Source: Larix kaempferi
Taxonomy: Eukaryota > Streptophyta > Pinopsida > Pinales > Pinaceae
Assembly (NCBI GenBank): GCA_027924585.1
Contig: BSBM01000007.1
Location: 13,607,501-13,671,500 of the forward strand
DNA length: 64,000 bases
Direction of reading: 5' to 3'
Shown here: positions 1 through 10,526 of the stretch, piece by piece
Layout: each line of letters begins with the position of its first letter
How positions within the stretch are numbered: position 1 is the stretch's first letter
The notes under the pieces: model-generated
The model's database searches: none
What the model was told of the DNA's origin: nothing
Seen by the model: only the letters and a program-made list of their open reading frames with translations
Program-made: the position numbers and the translations under genes

Positions 1-80
1 AGACTACCATACTGATGTCTGGATGAATGCAAATGCAGAATGCATGCAAACATAAAGATGATGGTGAGAATATCCTAACA
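1..80 (-). repeat. Copia-A 3' LTR, partial
   Basis: Bases 1-80 match 3829-3908 at the far end of the other LTR, with a few substitutions and small indels. Both end in ATATCCTAACA on the plus strand, which is TGTTAGGATAT on the element strand. The rest of this LTR lies before the window. Confidence 0.9.
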
Positions 81-90
81 CCCCCCCACA
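81..90 (-). other. Copia-A polypurine tract
   Basis: On the element strand the sequence TGTGGGGGGG sits directly before the LTR start TGTTAGGATA. This is the usual position and composition of the plus-strand primer of LTR retrotransposons. Confidence 0.75.
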
Positions 91-269
91 ATCTATACTA
101 TGAGGTAAAAAATAAAAGATAGGGCCCTGGTTACTGAGATCAAAGGTCACCCTAATATAGAAAATAATCCAAGAATGTTAGAAAAAATCTAAGTGAGGAA
201 AGAGGGAAAACCCAGTGGGAAGAAATCCCCCCCTCAAGCTGAAAATGGAAGGATCTAATATGTCTCCAC

Positions 270-1590
270 CATAGTAGAACTCACCCCCAACAGTGAACGG
301 AGGTAAGAGAAATTCTTCTCAGTAAGCTCTTGGTGAAGATGTCAGCAATTTGCTCTTCTGTAGGGCAATATTGCAGTACAATGGTTATGTCATGCACAAA
401 CTCTCAGATGTAGTGCATGTGGATCTCGATATGTTTGGTCCTTTGTCTCCGAAATGGATCCGATGAGATCTTGATAGCACTCTGATTGTCACAAAAAATG
501 ACAGTAGACATGGTACTACCAATATCAAACTCTACTAGAATACCCTACAACCAAACTGCATGAGTGCAAGCATTGACCACTCCTCGATACTATGACTCTG
601 CTGAAGACAAGGAAACGACAGCCTGCTTTTTGCTTGACCAAAAAATAGGCCCCGTTCCAATCATGAAAACATATCCGAAAGTGACTTCCGATCAATGCTA
701 TCACCCGCCCAATCTGAATTAGTGAATCCCACTAAATCTAGCTCAGAATCTGCAGCATAGTGTATGCCAAAGTGTGTAGTATCGTGCACATAGTGCAAGA
801 TTCTCTTTGCTGCCCTCCAATGAAGCTCATGGGGCTACTGCATATATCTTGACATGGCACTCACGGCATAAGAAATATCAGGCCTACAATGTGTCAAGTA
901 TAGAAGACTTCCAATCAACTATCGATAAAGTGTCGAATTCACCAATGGTGTGGAATCACCATCCTATAGTCTTATTCCCGAGAGGAATGGGAATGGTGTT
1001 GCCTTACAATCTGAAATATTCAATTTGTTTAGCAAGTCTGAAGCATATTTTTGTTGAGATATGGTGATCCCATCAAAATTTTGAGCAATCTCTAACCCAA
1101 GGAATTGCTTCAACAAGCCCAAATCACTCATGTCAAAAGCTAGATTTAAAGCAGTTTTTGTGTTTCCAATCGAAGAAAGATTGCTTCCAGTTATCAAAAG
1201 GTCATCAACATAAAGGACAATGATCAGAAAATTACCTTCATGCTATTGTAGGTACACATTTGGATCTGATTTGCACCTTGCAAAATTGTGTGACAAAAGG
1301 AAGGAATCCATCTTTGCATACCAAGCTCTTGGGGCCTATTTTAAACCATACAATGATTTCTTCAATCTGCACACTAATGTCGGATCTGATATGTATCCTT
1401 CAGACTGCTTCATGTAGATCTCTTCTTTCAGATCTCCATGGAGGAATACACTCTTCACATTCATATGGTGCACTTCCCAATGCTTAGATGTGGAAATTGC
1501 CCAAACTAGGCGTATAGAATCCATGGCAGTTTGCCATCTCGGATCTCGGTGGGAATGATAATATGATTTACGATCTGAAACTATTATCAA
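270..1590 (-). pseudogene. Copia-A reverse transcriptase and RNase H remnant
   Basis: Reading the minus strand down from 1590, one frame shows a copia RT segment with DVKSVFLHGDLKEEIYMKQ-type sequence (it has NVKSVFLHGDLKEEIY here) and KKSLYGLK. After a break near 1336 the RT continues with RAWYAKMDSFL, an intact YVDDLLITG catalytic box near 1200-1225 and the LKQFLGLEIAQ block (1197-964). Below 960 lie scattered RNase H pieces, including DNQSAIKIS near 490-510 and EEQIADIFTK near 330-360. Many stops and frameshifts separate the blocks; one stop is just before the YVDD box (YLQ-stop-HEGNF). The order and motifs are those of the 3' half of a copia polyprotein. It cannot make an active enzyme as it stands. 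Confidence 0.85.
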
Positions 1591-2888
1591 AAAAAAAATT
1601 CAGACAGTAAAGGATCAGAATATGAAAGAGCCATACCTACTCTTTGAAAGTCTGCTCGAGTTCTTATTGGATCGACAAGATTTCCAATGCTAGAACCAGC
1701 ATAATTGAGAGTCTTTGCTGCCCATTTTGGTAACTGAGGGGGCTCATCTGGATCTGAATATGAACCTGATATTTCATGTTCATTAATGTCTGATAAAATA
1801 TCAAAAATATCAGAACACAAATTTTCATCATCTTCTTTCGAATCTTCTTCTTGTGGAGGAGGCAATTCAACAGTTTCTTCCTCGACTAGTTTTAGATCTT
1901 GAAGAGGTTCTTCAAATTTGACACTTCGCTCAATGAATATCTTTTTGGATCTGATATCCATTAGTTTGTATCCTTTTGATTCTTCAACATATCTAATTAG
2001 GATGCACTCAATATTCTGTGGATCTAAAGATCTTCTCTTCTCAGTCGAAATTCTAGCCCATGGAGGATTTTTGAATTTGAACTTTTGATCAGTGGAAGCT
2101 AAATCAGCTCCAAGAATTGGTAGATGGTTTCTTGTGATCTCCTTTGAACCAACAGGGGTGAGATCAGAACCAAAATCACCAAAAAATGCATGAGACTTGA
2201 ACTCAAGCGAATGGTAGTGTCCTCCATCTTCAATGAAAATCTGATAACATGTGCCAATGATTGAACAAAAGTACATAGGAAGCATATGATCAAGGACGTT
2301 GAATGCATCACCTCCAAACACGAATTTAGACTCCAAAACATTCAATAGATCATCATTCCGCACACCAACAAAACCATGTGAAAGAGAGGATTTAAGGACC
2401 TCTTTAGATTCTTGAGTATGAGCTGGCTTATCTTGCTCAGAATTCGAAATAGAAGACATTGAGAACATAAGTGTTGAATCTGCAATTTCTTCTTCATTTT
2501 GAACAACTTTATCTTGAGATCTGGTTGAGGCCGAGACATATTTAGAGAGAGCACTTGAGGAGGTATCACTGGGCTTGTTCTCCAAATGGCTAGCATGATC
2601 CTCTTCTTTCTGCTTTCCAAATTATCTATCCAAATTGGTCCAGAGATCTCTTGGATGTTTAGCAGTATTAATGAGGTAGCGCATACTAGGAGATATAGCA
2701 AGACACATTGCTCCAAAGGCCCTGTCACAATCATTTAGCCAATCATTCTCCTCTTCACAGGAAGCGAAATATCTCGTAATACCAATACACATATCAAAAA
2801 GACATTGTCTCTTCAAATATGCTATCATCTTTGGTTTCCGCTTATCATAGTGGAATGGAGAGAGAGGACTAATTGCTTTCAGATCCAT
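1587..2888 (-). pseudogene. Copia-A gag N-terminus joined to an integrase C-terminal/linker remnant
   Basis: A frame opening with MDLKAISPLSPFHYDK at 2888 encodes a copia gag N-terminus (SMRYLINTAKHPRDLWTNLDR). A single TAA at 2622-2624 interrupts it, then the same frame stays open to 1587, about 434 codons in all. The distal part carries GYKLMDIRSKKIFIERSVKF, the segment that normally follows copia integrase, then an acidic linker and SLRTRADFQ-like sequence ahead of RT. The middle (DDLLNVLESKFVFGGDAF and onward) matches nothing I recognise. Gag zinc knuckle, protease and the integrase DDE core are absent. The choice of 2888 as start is supported by the gag-like sequence beginning there; the upstream codons are unlike gag. 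It may be a deletion junction that kept the frame by chance. Confidence 0.65.
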
Positions 2889-3180
2889 TGAAGAAGTTGT
2901 AATCTTTGAGAGAAACCTGCAGTAAAAAACAAACAAGAACCATTAGGTCGACAACCTGCACTTTTCAAGTTGCATCACACCTGACATAGACTATCAAGCA
3001 AGCTTGAAGAGTCAAGAACAATATGCAGGAATTATGTGGAAACTCTCGGCTTCTGGTGCAGAGTTGGAAATAGCTGCAAGTGCAGAATATGCATGCAGTG
3101 CAGAATCACTAGTGTAGAATCACTAGTGCAAAATCACCAGTGCATAAAATGCATGTAGTGCAGAAAAGTTGGATTGTCCC

Positions 3181-3199
3181 TGCCATGGCTCTGATAGCA
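3181..3199 (-). other. Copia-A primer binding site
   Basis: On the element strand TGCTATCAGAGCCATGGCA follows the LTR end directly. It matches the initiator-Met tRNA-complementary PBS of plant copia elements (TGGTATCAGAGC) with one mismatch. Confidence 0.8.
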
Positions 3200-3908
3200 T
3201 GTTAAATTCAAGCACAATAGATCTATGGAACAAGAGAAACTATTACAAGAGATGCATAAAGAATAATATGTGAAAACTGTGCAAAAGACTTGCAGCAGTG
3301 CTCTATTGATTTCCTAAGAAGTAGAATACAATACAATAATGTCACAATGACTGAATAATTCGAATTAACCAAGGAGGTCATTCGAATAGCCTGCATGGTG
3401 TAGCTAGTCTGCACTAGGAGTCCTCATCATCAGATCAGTGGTAGTGTCATCAATGCACAAGTAACGGTCAACCAGGTGTCAAACTGAGTCTAATTGAATG
3501 TAGGTAGGTGTAACTGATTCATGGAGCACTAATGTAGTGAAGGGGAATCCAAGGAGGGTGCATGGGTAGCTGACAGTAGTCAGAATAGTCAAACTAGTCT
3601 CTCTGGATGTCCATCGGAGTGTTTCAGTCAGTTAACTAGTCAATGTGTCCTCAAATCGAGGAATGGATCCACAAATCATGCAACTAACTGAGTGTGTCAC
3701 TGGTGGTAGGTAAGAGAGGGCACACTTTGTCTTAGGATATGAAAACAAGGCGCATCATGGACTAGGAGGGATGGAACTGAGCAGAAACAAGCTCCTAGGG
3801 CTAGTAAACTAGGGACTAGGTGCTGGGAGACTACCATACTGATGACGGGATGCATGCAAAATGTAGAATGCATGCAAACATAAAGATGATGGTGAGAATA
3901 TCCTAACA
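3200..3908 (-). repeat. Copia-A 5' LTR (709 bp)
   Basis: The segment is bounded by TGTTAAATTC and ATCCTAACA on the plus strand, so both strands start with TG and end with CA. The last 80 bases recur at 1-80. The PBS adjoins the low end, which fixes the orientation. Short open frames inside it have no coding support. Confidence 0.85.
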
Positions 3909-6902
3909 TTTCCCTACTATGATTAATTCGATCTCTTTAAGAACTAGACATATACAAAGGAAAGGACTAATTGGGTGGCTATTTATTATGGAAAAGAAGA
4001 ATTGATTATAAAATTGAGAGATTGGGCTTAGTTACAAATAAGGCTAGCCAAATAAATTTAGGTGAGGAATTCAATCTGTATACTTTTGATTATCATGATT
4101 TAGGTATTTTAGAGAAGGATTTAAACTCTAATAGTAATCCTCGCATCGATGGTGATGTAGACCATGTGGTTGGGAAGTTGAATAAGATATAACTTGGAGT
4201 ATTCATTCATTATTGTTGGCTAGTTCCTTGCTTTTGAAGATTCTTACTTATGGTACTGGAAATTGATTTACTATTCTCCCTATACATAAATTTGCTTTCA
4301 TCTTCTCATTCTTTTAGCTCATTCTAGCAAAGTACACAAGTGAAATTCCTTCTTTCACTTGTAAAAGGAGATAGAGTTTCTAAGTTTTCTCTACATAACA
4401 TCTCTTAGAGATTTGATTCACACGAAAATTCCCCACATAACATCTATACTCCTTCGAGAACTACTACTCTAGATGACAGATTTGGAGATGAAGATGACGG
4501 GGATCACTTAAATAAAAGAAACCCAAAAGGAAAGGAACTGGTGAGAAATATACCCCCAACAAAAATGCAATAAGTTCTCAAGGAAAATCTCTCTCTTAAA
4601 TATACCTAATCATAAAATGAAAAATGACCATGTTAAACATTTGATTCCAATATGAGGGTCTTGACTAAGTTCAAAATAGTTTCAGAAAAAGCAATGACCC
4701 CAATCGATCAATAAGGTGCCTATTGTTCTAGGATGTTAATGTATGGCCTTTGAATTACATGATGCATAAGGAGCATATCTTTTAGTAGTTGACCAATTTA
4801 TTAGTTCTCTTGACATCAACAAACTTAACTCTCTCCATGGCAATTTTAATGTTGTTGTGAATATTGAAATAATGACAATGGACAATACTAAATTTGAGTT
4901 GGAGGGAAATCAAAGTAACAAACTACCTCTATTTGTAGTCTATCATTTTTTCCATTTATCATCATAGATAGTGTGTGTTTCTCACAATCTACTATGTGGA
5001 CTACAAATTACAACACATAATGATAAGAATTAGAAAATGAAAGTCCAAGGAGGAAAATTGAATATTTGGAAGCCATTATCTATTCTTGTGAACTTGATTT
5101 AGGAGATTCTCCCTTATTTTTTCCACCTACTACACACTTTGGCTCTTGGATCCCCTATTTCTATTAATGAATCCAATGATGTTATCTTATACTCACGTGT
5201 AACTAAGAAAGCTCAATGTGCCCAATCTTTTTTAACTCTAGCACTAGGGGTCTTCTAAGTTAAGTAGCAAATGACAAGACAAGCTTGGTATGCCAACTCT
5301 AAAATTCAACACCTTAGCACAGTCATGGGATCTTCCTTGAACAAATTTAAATAAATTCTCACCACATACATCCTTTCTTATCAAGTGAAGTCTAAAAATT
5401 ATTGTTGATATGTTGATTGCACCCCTGAGGTGCATAAAACATTTGTTTATTTATTCTAATATGTTTTTTTTCAAAGTCCAATAGTTTTGGGAAAGGAAAG
5501 TGAATACTTCAAGGTCTTTTGTTGATGATTTATTGTTAATACACCAATTTCGTGCACATGGACCAATTAGTGATGTTACTATAATAGATCTCAAATAAAC
5601 ACTCACCCCATCGAATTCACTCAAAACTATGGAGGAAGGCTAAATATTTCATGGAGTATCAAAGTAAACCATAAAGATGAGTCGGTGGAGAATCACATGG
5701 CCCCTCAGTTCATGGGGTGTGTATTCTAGTGAAAGTAATCTTTCATTACCTACTTAGTTCCATCTTTGCCAACAATGCATTAAATTATGTGGCCCCTTAA
5801 ATTCCATGGTTGCTTCTTGTATATATACAACCTTAGAATTCTCAATTCATCTATGTTTTAGCAATCAATGTGGATTACTTGAGAAATTTTATGGGTCACA
5901 AATTTAGCAAGGATAAGTGCTAGGATTAGGACTTCTTACTTTAACTTATCAACCCAAGGGACGTACAAAATTAAGAGGCGTTGTGCACATTATGTGCAGT
6001 TTATAAGGGATTCTAAGCTAATGGGAAAATGGGAAATGGAAAACAAATGAACTAATTACTATTGAGCAATAAGAAAGGCTTGTTGAAAGACATAATGTCT
6101 TGTGATCCTACCCTTCCACACGTCCCCCTATTCCTTCCTGGGATAGCAAGGCTCACTGGTTACTTTCAAGTTGACAAACTAGTTGGGTTGGTCACTATGT
6201 AGGAAGTTCCAGAGTGTATGAGAAAGGATTGCTTTTGATTTTTGAAGTGATCAAACAGGAAAGCATCATAAGGTTCGGCCAACCTCTGTGTGAGCAGTAA
6301 AACATGAATTGAAATAAAATATATGAAGTGTAGGAAATAACATGGCATAAAGTAAATACTAAAAGATATTCGTACACCAAAAATACTACAAGAATTAACG
6401 CTAACCTCTACTGGAAAATAGAGCATGCATAATTTTGTAAAGTGATTGCAATTTGATCTACGATAAATTAATAAACCAGTGCTAGGACTCCTGTATTACC
6501 TTGAGGGGGCCCTCCCCGAGGTAGGTACAAGAATCTAAATGAAAACTCAAGTACTCACATAATAAGATAAATGTTGTTTCTTCATTAATTATGTTAACTG
6601 TTCATGATCCACACAAAGGTACGAAACTGTAGCTGTGAAAATAATATATGTCGCCAAAATGGAAAATGATAGTCGAACCCCCTTGGTTGTGCCTAGTGGT
6701 CTCTATTTTTTACAATTTTAAAAAGATCAAAACTATATATCAAAACTTTTCACGGTATATTCTCGTCCATATGATTTAGGGATGATCAACAACAATCATG
6801 ATCCAAAAATATCGGCGGTCGTACGTGTGCCTAGAACTGGTGCTTTTGTGCTCAACCATGTATATACATCCTCCTTGGGTCATGGTAACTGAAATCTAGT
6901 AT
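3909..6902. other. No recognisable gene
   Basis: AT-rich sequence between Copia-A and Gypsy-1. The longest frame near its left edge (3971-4192, plus, 73 codons) has no motif I recognise. I found no transposon domain, tandem array or RNA gene here. Confidence 0.6.
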
Positions 6903-6907
6903 CTATC

Positions 6908-7594
6908 TATTGCTTGGTTTTTCAACCAAGCATGTGCAAAGATGCACCTATTAACTTGTAATAGCAGTCTCGAATAAAAAGCAAATAACAATAAACTGAA
7001 TCTAATCTAACATTTAACATGTGTGAGAAACAATAAGCAAATAAGACAAGAAATTTAAAAGAATTTTTTTTTGTATTACCTCAAATGGTGAGGATGATGA
7101 TTGTTGAGTAGCTCCAAGGTTGAGAAGCTCCAAGTCCAATGGTCTCTTCTTCTCCAATGCTTCAATGGGATTCTTCAAACTAAAAAATGGGAGGCAATGG
7201 CTCTCAAAGGGAATTTGGCAGCATAAGGATGTGATGAAATGTGGATGGAAAGTGAGGAACCCCTATCACCTTTTTATAGTTTTTGGTGATGGGGAATACC
7301 ATTATGGTTTTGAGGAAACCAATGGTATTAACCAACGTGGTTTAGGTCTCTTTTTCCCTCTTTTTCCTTTTTTGAATATTTTTATTCCCTTTTAATATTT
7401 TTTGGGAATTCTGGACCCCTTTTGAGGGTTTTTTGTGTTTTTTGAGGAAAAATATATATTTTGAGGGGAAAAAGGTGTATTATGGTATTTTTGGTGACCT
7501 TTTGATGGCTTTAGAGGCTTAAATGGTGGAAAAGTGGACAAATAGGTCATGTGAATAAGGGAATGAGCTAGTGAGCACTTTTTCGGTGTTAACA
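6908..7594 (-). repeat. Gypsy-1 3' LTR
   Basis: It matches 21554-22238 with scattered substitutions and small indels. The plus-strand start is TATTGCTTGG (TGTTGCTTGG in the other copy), and the end is GGTGTTAACA. On the element strand a TATA box (CTATAAAAA, 7271-7279) lies about 315 bp from the LTR start, giving a plausible U3/R layout. A hairpin-forming 18-mer sits at 6913-6930 near the U5 end. An open frame at 7120-7395 recurs in the other LTR but only because the LTRs are copies. Confidence 0.93.
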
Positions 7595-7611
7595 GATTGC
7601 CCCCTGATGTG
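7595..7611 (-). other. Gypsy-1 polypurine tract
   Basis: On the element strand CACATCAGGGGGCAATC directly precedes the LTR. The same purine-rich block, with small changes, abuts the Gypsy-2 LTR at 48358-48373. Confidence 0.7.
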
Positions 7612-9370
7612 TGAGGGCGGGAGCTCATCGTATGGCTGATAGACATCATAGTTCTTTTGTGTTTTTCCTGGGATTTGGAGAAGAGAAGATACCGATTGGA
7701 GACTGGAACCACAACCCCTTGGAAGCTACAAAAAGCAAAAAATATTGCATGGCCTCAAAATGAATGAGGAATAATATCTGACTATGGATGAGGCGGGCAT
7801 ACCCATGCTCGTATCAAGACATATACATAACAATTAGGCCCACGAAGGGGGGCCTGAAGAAATACATAAAAATCTGCTAGTACATCATAATGGTCCAGAG
7901 GGGACACAATGTTGGGACATACTCATGGTCATACCATGACTGATCTGAGAAACTGATACACTAGAAAAAGGCAACAACCATTCTGAAAAAGGTATCAGAA
8001 GGGTTGATGAATTGCTGAAACTAAAGGTGTCCAACATCTGTAGGGACTCAATAACTGTGAGTCAACTCCAAGGAGTTATATGTAACTGTATACTCGAAGG
8101 AGTACAAAAGCGGGGTACATCTGAAAATCGTCGGTAAACGCAACCCGGATATCCATAGGAAAATGTAACTGGTTGTATCCTTAATTAGACTCTCATATGT
8201 GGTAGAGTCAGATGATATCCGAGGACTTCAACAAAGAACTGAAAGGATCGATACCCTGTACAAGTCTCAACAATGCGATCAAGGTGTTGAAGTCGAGCAT
8301 GTGAGAAACAATCATTTGGAGAGGCATTGAGGACTCCTTTCGAAATGATCCGTAGGCACTCATCACAAATGGTAATGAGTCCAAGGCACATGGACCTCTA
8401 AGTCTATCCTCTGGAATAGATTTGGTTGGTGTTGACAAAGGGAGACCAACAACTATCAAGGCAATGATTTTTCCTTGTTAGGAGCGCAAGGTGCACAACT
8501 GACATGTGGTAGTACTGATGGTAGGACTGACATACTATGGGGATGGGGAATGACTTGGGTCATAGAATGGGTGGACTCAAACTTCCTTTGTTCAGAGCAT
8601 GATGATATGGCTGACCTGGCAGCATAGGGAACTGATTTTGAGGAGTGGGAATCATAGCTTAGGGGCATGTATTGCAGATTTGAGTGATCTGGGGGGTTCA
8701 GCTGATGGGTGTTGTAGGGGGAGTATCGGGGTGACACATTGCAGAATACTCTGAACAAAGGAAACCAAAATGGGAAGCTTCCGCATGGGTAGACATGATC
8801 TGTTGTGGCGCCGAGAAGCACCATTGGGTCCTTCTTCATAGTTTTAATGAGCTCCAAGAAGGGATAAAAGTGTGCTCTGAAATGGTACTATCCTGTGGAT
8901 TTATGTGAGCCCAGGACTGTTCATGCTCGTAAGTGTTTTCATTTTTTGGGGAGTCTGAAAACGATAAGAAGACTCTGCAGTGGTGGTGGAGTACCGTCCT
9001 GTGGATTTATACGAGCCCAAGACGGTGATTGCTCGTGGTTGCTTTCATTTTTTGAGAGTCTGAAAGCGGTAAGTAGATTCCATTGGTGTTCTTTTTCGTA
9101 AGTTAGTCTCCAAGGCCCGAAAAAGCATAAAATAATGCAAATGGAGAACTCTTCTAGCCGATGTGACTAGAGTATTCCTTTTTCGTAATTAGTCTACAAG
9201 GTCCGGAAAAGGGGTAAACTAATACCAGGTAGATGCCCTTTCAAATACTTTTAGCAAGCATGAAAGGAAGCAAGGTTGCTCGGCGATCTTTTCATTGTTT
9301 TAAGAGTAAGAAAAGAGATTACAGAAACTCCCTAAGTGCCTTTTTCGTAAAAGAATTGCTCGGCCCGTAA
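7612..9370 (-). other. Gypsy-1 3' region without recognised genes
   Basis: This stretch lies between the antisense PMD gene's upstream repeats and the 3' LTR. The longest frame (8857-8456, minus, 133 codons) shows no known domain. Two copies of a segment of about 106 bp with CCTGTGGATTTAT occur near 8892 and 8999, and blocks with TTTTTCGTAA recur near 9090, 9178 and 9346. A fragment with GTGTTGAAGTCGA near 8282 resembles pieces of the equivalent region in Gypsy-2 (about 48910 and 49050), so some of it is shared between families. Confidence 0.5.
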
Positions 9371-9414
9371 AAGGGCTCAAATTATACCGAACAAAAAGGT
9401 ATTGGTGAGAGGGA

Positions 9415-10010
9415 GGAATGATCTCGAGCATCGTCACGAGCACGAAAAGTTGAATCCGGCGACATAAAGGTCGTGAAAAATGGGCAATGGTCGATGTGGC
9501 ATGCAAACCGAGGCGATGAGTGGCATTTTGAAAAAATGCCCAAAAACTTATGGGGGTGAGAACGAGAAATGGTCTCAAGCATCATCACGAGCGTGAAAAA
9601 TTGAATCCGACGATATAAAACTTGTTAAAAACGCACAACGGCCGATGTGGCAAGCAAACCGAGGCGACGGGGGGGCATGTAAAAAATGACTGAAAAATTT
9701 GGGCGTTAGAGCGAGAAATGATCTCAATCATCATCACGAGTGCGGAAAACTAAATCCAACGATATAAAACTTGTCAAAAATGGACGACGACCGATGTGGC
9801 ACACAAATCGAGGCGACGAGGGGGCATGTAAAAAATGACCAAAAAATCTGGGTGTGAGAGCGAGAAATGATCTCAAGCATCATCACGAGTGCGGAAAACT
9901 GAATCCAGCGATATAAAACTCGTCAAAAATGGACGACGATCGATGTGGCACGCAAATCGAGGCAATGAGGGACGTGGGAAAAATGCTCGAAAAATGGACC
10001 TGGTGGAATC
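9415..10010. repeat. Four-copy tandem repeat of about 150 bp upstream of the antisense promoter
   Basis: Units begin with the block TCTCAAGCATCATCACGAG or a close variant at about 9421, 9573, 9721 and 9870, so the period is 148-152 bp. Each unit also contains CGATGTGGCA, CAAA-CGAGGC and a C-plus-AAAAATG tail. The array stops about 120 bp before the TATA box of the PMD gene. Tandem repeats in the 3' part of Tat/Ogre elements are known to seed satellite DNA; a promoter-linked position is an inference. Confidence 0.85.
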
Positions 10011-10127
10011 GAAAAAAGGAGTGGGCTATCATGAAGTCCTCGTTGTGCTGATTCCAATGGTGCCAATGGTTTGAAAAATGGACGTCGTATGATACCAAAA
10101 TTGTTGATTGAAAAATGGTCAAATCTC

Positions 10128-10136
10128 TATAAATAG
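10128..10136 (+). promoter_or_regulatory. TATA box of the antisense PMD gene in Gypsy-1
   Basis: TATAAATAG lies on the plus strand, 399 bp before the ATG at 10527. The corresponding TATAAATAG in Gypsy-2 is 411 bp before its ATG. Both are followed by an AACCGTT-containing leader and a splice donor. Confidence 0.7.
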
Positions 10137-10261
10137 TGTGTGGGCCCAATGTGACATGTGTCATTGTTACGTGCGAGTTTCACAGAGCAATTGAGTGGGT
10201 CAGAGAAGTTTCTCGATTTGTGGGAGATTCAACCGTTGGATTTTCATTCTGCGAGTTTCAG

Positions 10262-10525
10262 GTAAGACTATGTGCCTTATCCTTTCAAGTTATTTCCTTT
10301 CTGGTGAGCGGCGAGCCCCCGAAGGCCGCGAAATTCCACTTTGGCATTCCAACATGGAATATCACGGGTTTTGGTAGACAGTCGCGATGTTCATCGCGAC
10401 TGTGGGGCTGATACCCGCGATGATCATCGCGGCTTTTGATTAAAAAGTCGCGATGATCATCGCAGCTAAGAGCCCAAAAGTCGCGATGGGATTTTTTGGA
10501 AAAAAAATTCTTTTTTTTTTTGCAG
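10262..10525 (+). other. Predicted 5' UTR intron of the Gypsy-1 PMD gene
   Basis: The donor TTTCAG/GTAAGA at 10261/10262 is close to the plant consensus. The acceptor at 10525 follows a run of T bases (TTTTTTTTTTTGCAG) and is one base before the ATG. The 264-bp interval holds three palindromic units such as CGCGATGATCATCGCG (10383, 10416, 10449; spacing 33 bp). Gypsy-2 has an intron candidate at the same place. Confidence 0.7.
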
Positions 10526-10526
10526 G

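Larger units (their letters stand above)
1..3908 (-). mobile_element. Copia-A: decayed Ty1/copia LTR retrotransposon, cut by the window start
   Basis: The element reads on the minus strand. The right LTR (3200-3908) is the 5' LTR, and the first 80 bases of the window are the matching start of the 3' LTR; the two share their terminal 80 bases with a few differences. Between them, in minus-strand order, lie a PBS, a gag/integrase-remnant reading frame (2888-1587), reverse transcriptase, RNase H and a polypurine tract. Protease and the integrase core are missing, so this is a deletion derivative. The presence of YVDD, an ADIFTK-type RNase H end and a TATCAGAGC PBS places it in Ty1/copia. The target-site duplication cannot be tested because the left end is outside the window. 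Confidence 0.9.

Noticed and set aside
3971-4192. Plus-strand frame of 73 codons next to Copia-A
   Set aside because: No known motif and no supporting context; not called as a gene.
7120-7395. Frame repeated at 21764-22048 with nearly the same protein
   Set aside because: Both lie at the same place in the two LTRs of one element, so the similarity comes from LTR duplication, not from selection on a protein.
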